Below the pieces are notes generated by a model. That model made no database searches. It was not told the DNA's origin and saw nothing but the letters and a program-made list of their open reading frames with translations. A stretch of 44,181 nt of DNA from assembly GCA_964385195.1 (NCBI GenBank), contig CAYLOC010000003.1, positions 1 through 44,181 on the forward strand, in the 5' to 3' direction. Positions 24,876-33,704 of this stretch are shown here, piece by piece (the stretch's first letter is position 1; each line of letters opens with the position of its first letter). Position numbers and translations under genes: made by a program. This DNA is from CAYLOC01 sp964385195. Its GTDB lineage: Bacteria > Actinomycetota > Actinomycetes > Propionibacteriales > Nocardioidaceae.

Positions 24876-26098
24876 ACGTGCCCTCCCCCGGAGTCGGCGG
24901 CGCCGATGCTGGTGATCCCGGCCGCTCGTGCACGCTCCACCGCAGGAGGCAGTGCCGCCAGCAGCCGGTCGACGTCGCTCTCGGTGGAGGTGCGGCCGAG
25001 GGTGAACCGCAGCGAGCCGCGGGCCAGGGCCTCGTCCCGTCCCATGGCGAGCAGGACATGGCTGGGCTGCGGGACACCGGCGGAGCAGGCCGACCCGGTC
25101 GAGCACTCGATCCCCTGGGCGTCGAGCAGCATCAGCAGTGAGTCGCCTTCGCACCCGGGGAAGGAGAAGTGGACGTTGCCGGGGAGACGCTCCTGACCGC
25201 GCGGGCCGTTGAGGACCGCATCCGGGACCGCGGCGGCGATGCCGTCGATCATGCGGTCACGCAGACCTTCGAGGTGGGCGGCGTGCTCACATCGGGTCTT
25301 CGCCACCAGCTCGGCGGCCCGCGCGAACCCGACCACGGCCGGTACGTCGAGGGTGCCGGAGCGGATGTCGCGCTCCTGTCCGCCGCCGTGCAGTAGCGGG
25401 ACGACGTCGAGCTCACGCCGTACCACCAGCGCTCCCACCCCGAACGGTCCACCGATCTTGTGCCCGGTCACGGTCATGGCATCCACCCCCGCCGCGGCGA
25501 AGTCGACCGGCACCTGCCCGCAGGCCTGCACCGCGTCGGTGTGCACGGGGATCGCGAACTCGGCGGCCACCGCCGCCACCTCCGCGACCGGCTGGAGGGT
25601 GCCCACCTCGTTGTTGGCCCACATGATGCTCACCAGTGCGACGCTCTCCGGGTCGCGCGCGATCGACGTACGAAGGGCCGCCAGGTCCACGCGCCCGCCG
25701 CGGTCGACCGGCACCAGCTCCACCTGCGCTCCGGCGTCGGTGCCGAGCCACTGGACCGGGTCGAGGACCGCATGGTGCTCGACGGTGGTCGTGAGCACCC
25801 GGGTACGGCGAGGGTCAGCCCGGTGGCGTGCGCGGTAGATGCCCTTGATCGCGAGGTTGTCGGACTCGGTGCCGCCGGAGGTGAAGACGACCTCCGAGGG
25901 CCGGGCGCCCAGTGCCGCCGCCAGCGTCTCCCGGGACTCCTCGACGGTCCGCCGAGCGGCCCGGCCGGATCCGTGGAGGGAGGAGGCGTTCCCCAGCCGG
26001 GACAGCTGCGCCGACATCGCCTCCACCACCTCGGCAAGCATGGGGGTGGTGGCGGCGTGGTCGAGGTAGGCCACGGAGGTGGGCGGGGTTTCGGTCAT
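24872..26098 (-). CDS. Cysteine desulfurase (IscS/NifS family)
   Basis: A 408-residue PLP enzyme that takes sulfur from cysteine. The PLP lysine is K214 in VTGHKIGGPFG, the His/Asn/Asp ligands are in TVEHHAVLD, WANNEVGTLQP and HTDAVQ, and the catalytic cysteine is C338 in ECSTGSACSAG. The loop length fits the IscS/NifS class. It overlaps mnmA by 4 nt, pointing to tRNA thiolation as a main task, though iron-sulfur assembly is also possible. A TATCCT hexamer lies 9 nt before the ATG. Confidence 0.94.
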   Translation of the reverse strand: MTETPPTSVAYLDHAATTPMLAEVVEAMSAQLSRLGNASSLHGSGRAARRTVEESRETLAAALGARPSEVVFTSGGTESDNLAIKGIYRARHRADPRRTRVLTTTVEHHAVLDPVQWLGTDAGAQVELVPVDRGGRVDLAALRTSIARDPESVALVSIMWANNEVGTLQPVAEVAAVAAEFAIPVHTDAVQACGQVPVDFAAAGVDAMTVTGHKIGGPFGVGALVVRRELDVVPLLHGGGQERDIRSGTLDVPAVVGFARAAELVAKTRCEHAAHLEGLRDRMIDGIAAAVPDAVLNGPRGQERLPGNVHFSFPGCEGDSLLMLLDAQGIECSTGSACSAGVPQPSHVLLAMGRDEALARGSLRFTLGRTSTESDVDRLLAALPPAVERARAAGITSIGAADSGGGHV

Positions 26099-26123
26099 CG
26101 CCCCCCAAGGATACGGGGCGACC

Positions 26124-26170
26124 GGAGACGAGGAGCGACCGGAGACGAGAAGCCCGGAGACGAGAAGCCC
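26124..26170. repeat. Three short tandem units beside the second gap
   Basis: Three units beginning GGAGACGAG (26124-26140, 26141-26155, 26156-26170); the last two are identical 15-mers. They lie directly before the duplicated contig end and probably contributed to the assembly break. Confidence 0.8.
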
Positions 26171-26172
26171 GG

Positions 26173-26208
26173 CCGGGACCGGTCAGGACCGGCGGCTCCT
26201 CATCCGGC
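26173..26208. repeat. Left copy of a 36-bp duplicated contig end
   Basis: Identical to 26309-26344 across the N run. It ends with sequence that also occurs at the 3' end of the gluconokinase gene, so it is best read as an overlap that was not merged. Confidence 0.85.
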
Positions 26209-26308
26209 NNNNNNNNNNNNNNNNNNNNNNNNNNNNNNNNNNNNNNNNNNNNNNNNNNNNNNNNNNNNNNNNNNNNNNNNNNNNNNNNNNNNNNNNNNNN
26301 NNNNNNNN
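26209..26308. other. Assembly gap (100 N)
   Basis: Exactly 100 N between two identical 36-bp ends, in the spacer between the cysteine desulfurase and gluconokinase genes. After merging, the spacer (26099-26335) would be about 101 bp and holds nothing else that I recognise apart from the tandem units. Confidence 0.98.
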
Positions 26309-26344
26309 CCGGGACCGGTCAGGACCGGCGGCTCCTCATCCGGC
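26309..26344. repeat. Right copy of the 36-bp duplicated contig end
   Basis: Exact match to 26173-26208; it includes the last codons and the stop of the gluconokinase gene. Confidence 0.85.
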
Positions 26345-26863
26345 CACGCCTGCGTCCCGGCGGCGCAGCTCGGTCAGGAACTGGCTCACTACCTGCTCCG
26401 GTGGGTTGGCGACGTCGACGGTGATCGCCTGTTCGTCCTCTCCGGGAGGTTCCAGCGTCTGCCACTGGGACCGCTCCAGCGACGGGGGCATGAAGTGCCC
26501 CTTCCGTCCGGCGATGCGCTGCCGCAGCAGCTCATGGCTGCCGGTCAGGTGCAGGAACCACACGTCGCGGGCGTGGTTCCGCAGGATGTCCCGGTAGCTG
26601 CGCTTCAACGCCGAGCATGCGACGACGGCGCCGGAGGCTGCATGGTCGTCCAGCCAGGTGCCGATCGCCTCCAGCCAGGACCAGCGGTCGGCGTCGGTCA
26701 ACGGCTCACCGGCGGACATCTTGGCGATGTTGTGCTCGCTGTGGAAGTCGTCACCCTCACCGAAGGGCAGGGTCAGCCGGTCGGCCAGGACCTTCCCGAC
26801 CGTGGTCTTGCCGACGCCGGAGACGCCCATCACCACCACGCGCGGCAGCGACGGCCCGGTCAT
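26336..26863 (-). CDS. Gluconokinase (GntK family)
   Basis: A 175-residue P-loop kinase that makes 6-phosphogluconate from gluconate and ATP. Walker A is GVSGVGKTT (residues 13-21); the gluconate-kinase pattern continues with FGEGDDFHSEHNIAKMSAG, LTDADRWSWLEAI, ACSALKRSYRDILR and GHFMPPSLERSQ. Length is normal for the family. It follows etfA by 32 nt on the same strand and may be read from the etf promoter. No gluconate transporter is nearby. Confidence 0.92.
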   Translation of the reverse strand: MTGPSLPRVVVMGVSGVGKTTVGKVLADRLTLPFGEGDDFHSEHNIAKMSAGEPLTDADRWSWLEAIGTWLDDHAASGAVVACSALKRSYRDILRNHARDVWFLHLTGSHELLRQRIAGRKGHFMPPSLERSQWQTLEPPGEDEQAITVDVANPPEQVVSQFLTELRRRDAGVAG

Positions 26864-26895
26864 GTCGGCTTGTGGGGTGGCGGGATCGGAGGGCG

Positions 26896-27852
26896 TCAGC
26901 CCTTGCGGTCCCGGATCTGGGCGGTGGCGGCCGGGAGGACCGTATGCAGGTCACCGACCACCCCGAAGTCCACCAGGTCGAAGATCGGCGCCTCCTCATC
27001 CTTGTTGACCGCGACGATCGTCTTCGAGGTCTGCATCCCTGCGCGGTGCTGGATGGCCCCGGAGATCCCCGCGGCGAGGTACAGCTGCGGGGAGACGGTC
27101 TTGCCGGTCTGTCCGACCTGGTAGGCGTGGGGATACCAGCCGGAGTCCACCGCTGCCCGGGATGCGCCGACGGCGCCGCCGAGCGCATCGGCGAGCTCCT
27201 CGATCGGGTCGAACTTCCCGCCGGTCCCGCGGCCGCCGGAAACCACGATCGAGGCCTCGGTCAGGTCCGGCCGTCCGGACACCTTCCGGGGGTGCCGGTC
27301 GGTGATCCGCGCCGTCTTGGCGGCATCGCTGACGGTGATGGTGACGGTCTCTTCCGCGGCCGCCCCCTCGACCGCTTCGGGGGTGGCGGCGTTGGACTTC
27401 ACCGCGATGATCGGGGTTCCGTGCGTGACACGTGCGGTCACGGTGTAGTTGCCGGCGAACACCGACTGGGTCGTCACCGGGCCGCCCTCCCCGGGTTGTA
27501 CGTCGACCGCGTCGGTGATCAGCCCCGAGTCGATCTTGACGGCCAGCCTCCCGGCGACCTCTTTGCCGTCCAGGCTGGCGGCCACGAGGACCGCGGCCGG
27601 GCCGACGTCGCCGACGAGCTGGGCCAGCGCCTCGGCCGTCGGGGCCACCAGGTAGTCGGTCACGTCGGGGCCGTCGACGACGTAGACCTTCTCTGCGCCG
27701 TAACGCTTCAGGCTCTCCCGCGCGGAGTCGATCCCAGATCCCACGAACACCGCCGAGGGTTCGCCGAGGCGGCGGGCGATCGTCAACAACTCAGCAGTCG
27801 ACTTCGTCACCTCACCGTCGACGTGGTCGACCAGAACCAGGGTCTCGGTCAT
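26896..27852 (-). CDS. etfA: Electron transfer flavoprotein subunit alpha
   Basis: A 318-residue EtfA that with EtfB carries electrons from acyl-CoA dehydrogenases to the quinone pool. The C-terminal FAD-binding domain shows VVSGGRGTGGKFDPIEELAD, AVDSGWYPHAYQVGQTGKTV and the typical GISGAIQHRAGM and TIVAVNKDEEAPIF. The ATG at 27852 is chosen from the family N-terminus TETLVLVDHVDGEV; the frame is open further upstream into etfB but without support. It follows etfB by 25 nt. Confidence 0.95.
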   Translation of the reverse strand: MTETLVLVDHVDGEVTKSTAELLTIARRLGEPSAVFVGSGIDSARESLKRYGAEKVYVVDGPDVTDYLVAPTAEALAQLVGDVGPAAVLVAASLDGKEVAGRLAVKIDSGLITDAVDVQPGEGGPVTTQSVFAGNYTVTARVTHGTPIIAVKSNAATPEAVEGAAAEETVTITVSDAAKTARITDRHPRKVSGRPDLTEASIVVSGGRGTGGKFDPIEELADALGGAVGASRAAVDSGWYPHAYQVGQTGKTVSPQLYLAAGISGAIQHRAGMQTSKTIVAVNKDEEAPIFDLVDFGVVGDLHTVLPAATAQIRDRKG

Positions 27853-27877
27853 CTCTCGCCTTTCCTCGCGTGCCCTC

Positions 27878-28657
27878 TTAGACGAACTTCTTCTCGGCCA
27901 GGAACGCCACCAGCTGGTCGGCTCCGGTCCCGTCGTCGGGGACGACGGTTCCTTTGGTACGCGGTGGTCGCGCCTCGACGCTGACGACCTCCGTCCGGGC
28001 TGCGCCCGCGCCGACCTGGTCGGCGGCGACTCCCAGGTCCGACAGCGACAGGGTCTCCACCGGCTTCTTCTTCGCGGCCATGATGCCTTTGAACGACGGG
28101 TACCGGGGCTCGTTGGCCTGGTCGGTGACGCTGAGGACCAGCGGAGTCTGCGCCTCGATCGTCTCCGTCGAGGTGTCACCGTCGCGACGGATCCGGACCG
28201 AGCCACCCTCGACCGTGACCTCGGCGGCCATGGTCAACTGGGGCAGTCCGAGCCGCTCCGCCAGCATCGCCGGCACCACGCTCATCCCGCCGTCGGTGGA
28301 GGCCATCCCGCACATGACCACGTCCGGCTGCTGCCGCTCCAGCGCCTTCGCCAGCACCAGCGAGGTGGCGACCGCGTCGGAGCCGGCGACCGCGTCGTCG
28401 ACGACGTGGACTCCACCGTCGGCGCCCATCTGCAACGCCTTCAGGATCGCCGTCCGGGCATCGTCGGGCCCCAACGTCAGCGCGACCACTTCGGCGTCGT
28501 CAGCATTGTCACGGATCTGCAGCGCCTCTTCCACGGCATTCTCGTCCAGCTCCGACAGCAGGCCGTCCACGCCCGCACGGTCCACGGTGTTGTCATCGCT
28601 GAACCGCCGGTCCGCGGTCGCGTCCGGGCAGTACTTGACGCAGACGACAATCTTCAT
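27878..28657 (-). CDS. etfB: Electron transfer flavoprotein subunit beta
   Basis: A 259-residue EtfB that binds AMP and shapes the FAD site with EtfA. Family features include IVVCVKYCPD at the N-terminus, DENAVEEALQIRD, VVMCGMASTDGG and the C-terminal KKPVETLSLSDLGV. Its start ATG is preceded by GGAGGGCC. It is the first gene of the etfB-etfA-gluconokinase group and lies downstream of a strong hairpin that should stop transcription coming from the peptidase gene. Confidence 0.95.
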   Translation of the reverse strand: MKIVVCVKYCPDATADRRFSDDNTVDRAGVDGLLSELDENAVEEALQIRDNADDAEVVALTLGPDDARTAILKALQMGADGGVHVVDDAVAGSDAVATSLVLAKALERQQPDVVMCGMASTDGGMSVVPAMLAERLGLPQLTMAAEVTVEGGSVRIRRDGDTSTETIEAQTPLVLSVTDQANEPRYPSFKGIMAAKKKPVETLSLSDLGVAADQVGAGAARTEVVSVEARPPRTKGTVVPDDGTGADQLVAFLAEKKFV

Positions 28658-28772
28658 GGCAGACGTGGCCCTCCTGTATCCCTGGCTGTCTCGGTTCGGC
28701 TCCGCACTCCATCATGGCGTATCAGTGTCGGTGGCCTGCAGGCGGGCGGCCCTCCTCTCCCGCGAACGTGCG

Positions 28773-28819
28773 ACGCGAGTCCCGACGACCCCGTTCACAC
28801 CGGCGTCGTCGGGACTCGC
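28773..28819 (-). terminator. Hairpin terminator of the sedolisin-like gene
   Basis: A perfect 16-bp inverted repeat (28773-28788 with 28804-28819) around a 15-nt loop, 16 nt beyond the stop codon of the peptidase gene. It separates that gene from etfB on the same strand. Confidence 0.75.
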
Positions 28820-28835
28820 GACCAGGTTGGGCCGG

Positions 28836-30206
28836 TTACGGCGACGTCATCTGCACCAGGTCCGTGACCAGGGGCTCCACGTTCGGGCTCCCCAGGCCAG
28901 TAGGCATGTCATACCCGGTGGCTGCGTCGAAACCAGGACCGCCGAGCGCGTTGTTGCCGACGGTGACGTCGTGGAAGTCCGCCGAGTAGCTCCCGGACGC
29001 CGCGATCGAGTACAGCAGCGGGTTGAGCTGCCCCAACGGCTGTCCGGCCTGGGCATCGGCGAGCGCAGCGATGCCCGCCCACTGCGGCGAGCCGGCGCTG
29101 GTGCCGCCGAAGAAGTAGAACCCGTCCTGCGACGTGCCGGGGAAGTATCCGGCGTACACCAACACGGCGGTGTAGACCGAAGCGTTGTAGGACACGTCGG
29201 AGACCGCCCGCGTGGACTGCCCGGTCACGCCCTGCTGGTACGAGGGGGTCGGCCACACCACACTCGGCGCACCACCGGTGGCGCCGAAGACTCCGGCCGT
29301 GCAACCGAACGGACAGAGGTTCGGGTCGCTGTCGTTCCACACCGTTTCGCCCTCGTAGGTGCCGTTATCGGTCATGAACAGGTTGGTGCCGCCCACGGAG
29401 GTGACCAGCGGGTCAGACGCCGGATAGCCCGTACCCGGACCGGGGCTGCCGTTGCTTGCACCGGCGTCGCCGGCCGAGGCGAACAGGCTCATTCCCTGGT
29501 TGACCGCCTGCTGGAAGACCTGGTGAGCCTGGTGGATCTGCAGGTTGTTGCCGTGTCCGTGGCCGGAGATCCCGGCCTCGTCGGCTCCGTAGGACATTGA
29601 CATGATGTTGCCCAGATGGTGGGAGACGGCAAACCGGGTGGCGACGTTGATGGAGTTACCGAAGTTGTTGCCGGCCACGACCAGTGCGATGTTCGCATCG
29701 GGCGCGATCGCGTGCGACCACTCCACGTCGAGCGAGGTCTCCCCGGCCCAACCCTGCGGCTGGCCCTTGTGCGCATGCTGCGTCTTCGGACACCCGGAGG
29801 GGCAGTAGATATGGAAGGACGGCGGAGCCGGGAGGCCGAACGCAGCGTCGAACACCGCCAAGTCCTGCTTGATGGTGGGGCTTCCGTAGGCATCGACGAT
29901 CACGATCGTCTGGCCCGCACCGGTCCAGTCATCGGGGACGTTGTACGCCTTGCGGATCAGGTCCGGCGTGTAGCAGGCCAGGCCGCTACTTTGCACACAT
30001 TCCGACGGCGTGGGCAAAGCCCCGAGTTTGGTTCCGGTCTTGTACAGCTTCATGTGCGGATGCACGCGGTAGACGACCTTGCCATGACTCCCGTGGTGCG
30101 CGGACGCCGAGGCGGGCGCGGCCACGGCGAGTGACGTAACGGCGGCGACGCCGAGGATCGCCCAGCGGACGGCGCGGTGACGAGTCAGCAACAACTGCAG
30201 ACGCAT
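28836..30206 (-). CDS. Secreted sedolisin-like (S53) serine-carboxyl peptidase
   Basis: A 456-residue exported peptidase of family S53. The signal peptide ends near residue 35 (AAPASASA). The catalytic set is visible: E156 and D160 in ETSLDVEWSHAIAP, oxyanion D247 in ASAGDAG, and S370 in FGGTSAGSPQW; a calcium-site segment DVTVGNN lies near the C-terminus. Only about 45 residues separate the signal peptide from the catalytic domain, so the usual pro-kumamolisin domain of 150-200 residues is absent. The ATG at 30206 has GGGAGG 6 nt upstream; an in-frame ATG at 30284 is rejected. It is a single gene. Confidence 0.88.
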   Translation of the reverse strand: MRLQLLLTRHRAVRWAILGVAAVTSLAVAAPASASAHHGSHGKVVYRVHPHMKLYKTGTKLGALPTPSECVQSSGLACYTPDLIRKAYNVPDDWTGAGQTIVIVDAYGSPTIKQDLAVFDAAFGLPAPPSFHIYCPSGCPKTQHAHKGQPQGWAGETSLDVEWSHAIAPDANIALVVAGNNFGNSINVATRFAVSHHLGNIMSMSYGADEAGISGHGHGNNLQIHQAHQVFQQAVNQGMSLFASAGDAGASNGSPGPGTGYPASDPLVTSVGGTNLFMTDNGTYEGETVWNDSDPNLCPFGCTAGVFGATGGAPSVVWPTPSYQQGVTGQSTRAVSDVSYNASVYTAVLVYAGYFPGTSQDGFYFFGGTSAGSPQWAGIAALADAQAGQPLGQLNPLLYSIAASGSYSADFHDVTVGNNALGGPGFDAATGYDMPTGLGSPNVEPLVTDLVQMTSP

Positions 30207-30368
30207 CGAGACCTCCCTTATTCTGTTGTGCCTCGAGTCATCCGAAAGGCCCGGGGCCCGGATGGCACGCGGAGATGGGTTCATCCCCGCAGCAGCCAGC
30301 GGCAGGCTACGCCTCTCTGGCCGATCCCGAAAGCCGACGGGCCGCCGAGACGTTGTTCGGGTTCCCGG

Positions 30369-31148
30369 TTACCGCCCCTCGAACGTGGCTTTGCCCGGGC
30401 CGTTGTCAATGAAGGACTGCATTCCGATCGTGCGGTCCCGGGTGGCGAAAAGCCCGACGAACGCTTGCCGTTCGACCTCCAGCCCGGTGTCCAGGTCACT
30501 TTCCAGCCCCCGGTCCACGGCCTGCTTCGCAGCGCGAAGCGCGTACGCCGCGGCATGCGTGAACTGCCTCGCCCAGCCCATCGCCGTGTCCAGGACCTGC
30601 GCCGACGGCACGACCCAGTCGACCAACCCCATGGCCAGCGCCTCCTCGGCGTTGACGAACCGGCCGGTGAAGATCAGATCCTTCGCCTTGGCGGGGCCCA
30701 CCAACCGGGACAGACGCTGGGTGCCCCCTGCTCCGGGAATGATGCCCAGCAGTACCTCCGGCTGCCCGAACTTGGCGTCATCCGCGGCGACCCGCACGTC
30801 AGCACAGAGGGCAAGCTCGCAGCCACCGCCAAGCGCGTACCCGGTCACGGCGGCCACCACCGGCTTCGGGATACGCGCGACGGCGGTGAAGGAGGACTGC
30901 AGTGGGCCGGACCGCCGAGCCATGTCGGTGTAGTCCATGTCGGCCATCTCCTTGATGTCCGCCCCCGCCGCAAAAACCTTCTCTCCGCCGTACAGGACGA
31001 CGGCGCGGACGTCCTCCCGCTCTCCGGCCTCGTGCGCGGCAGCACGGATCTCCTCCTGGACACTGCCGTTGAGCGCGTTCATCGGCGGGCGGTCCAACCG
31101 TAGGGTGGCGACGCCGTCGGTCACTTCGAGCCGTACGTACTCAGACAT
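30369..31148 (-). CDS. Enoyl-CoA hydratase/isomerase family protein
   Basis: A 259-residue crotonase-fold enzyme, most likely hydrating 2-enoyl-CoA in fatty acid oxidation. The oxyanion segments are FAAGADIKEMADMD and GYALGGGCELALCAD, and both catalytic glutamates seem present (E in GGGCELAL and E in GQPEVLLGIIPGAGG). The ATG at 31148 has TAGGCT 7 nt upstream. It is divergent from glgX with only 45 bp between the starts. Specific substrate is unknown; the etf genes nearby fit acyl-CoA oxidation. Confidence 0.92.
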   Translation of the reverse strand: MSEYVRLEVTDGVATLRLDRPPMNALNGSVQEEIRAAAHEAGEREDVRAVVLYGGEKVFAAGADIKEMADMDYTDMARRSGPLQSSFTAVARIPKPVVAAVTGYALGGGCELALCADVRVAADDAKFGQPEVLLGIIPGAGGTQRLSRLVGPAKAKDLIFTGRFVNAEEALAMGLVDWVVPSAQVLDTAMGWARQFTHAAAYALRAAKQAVDRGLESDLDTGLEVERQAFVGLFATRDRTIGMQSFIDNGPGKATFEGR

Positions 31149-31193
31149 GAGCCCGAGCCTATGCCACGCCAGCGAGTTGGCGACAATGCTTCG
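31149..31193. promoter_or_regulatory. Interlocked leaderless promoters of the hydratase and glgX
   Basis: In 45 bp two divergent promoters fit: TAGGCT (31156-31161, minus strand) 7 nt before the hydratase ATG, and GACAAT (31182-31187, plus) 6 nt before the glgX GTG. The hydratase -35 candidate TTGTCG (31181-31186, minus) overlaps the glgX -10, so the two promoters probably compete. Confidence 0.5.
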
Positions 31194-33353
<2,160 letters not shown>

Positions 33354-33384
33354 TCAGGCGACTGCTGGCCCCAGATCGCACTGA

Positions 33385-33630
33385 CCGTCTGGCTTCACGG
33401 TTGGTGGTCACGTGCAAGACGTGGCCGCGACGCCGGACGGTTCCCGGATCTACGTGTGGTCCCAGAAGGCTGTGGACGCACCGGTGGGGAACGTCGAGGA
33501 GATCGTCCCCGATTCAGGTGCTATCACCACGATCGGCTCGGGGAAACTCGACCTTCTCGCTGCCACCTCCGGAGGACTATGGGTCGAGTCGTACGGCGGG
33601 ATGAGCGCCTACATCAGATTCTGGCATACG
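33385..33630 (+). pseudogene. Remnant of a beta-propeller-like protein
   Basis: An open stretch without a proper start reads GGHVQDVAATPDGSRIYVWS, then VGNVEEIVPDSGAITTIGSG and ATSGGLWVESYGGMSAY. This is the pattern of one or two blades of a WD40/NHL-type propeller. The frame begins directly after a stop codon and loses propeller character after about residue 80. Both ends of the parent gene are missing. A GTG at 33412 could open a 106-residue frame, but nothing supports its expression. The rest of the 351-bp spacer (33354-33704) holds nothing recognisable. Confidence 0.45.
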
Positions 33631-33704
33631 GCGCCGCCAATGGAAACTTCGCCGCCATACGTCGATGGCCGTCGGGCCGGAGACTGCCAGCCAGCCTGTC
33701 AGGC

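Noticed and set aside
25460..27124. A 554-codon plus-strand frame running through the second N gap
   Set aside because: Antisense to cysteine desulfurase, gluconokinase and etfA; it exists only because N codons do not stop it.
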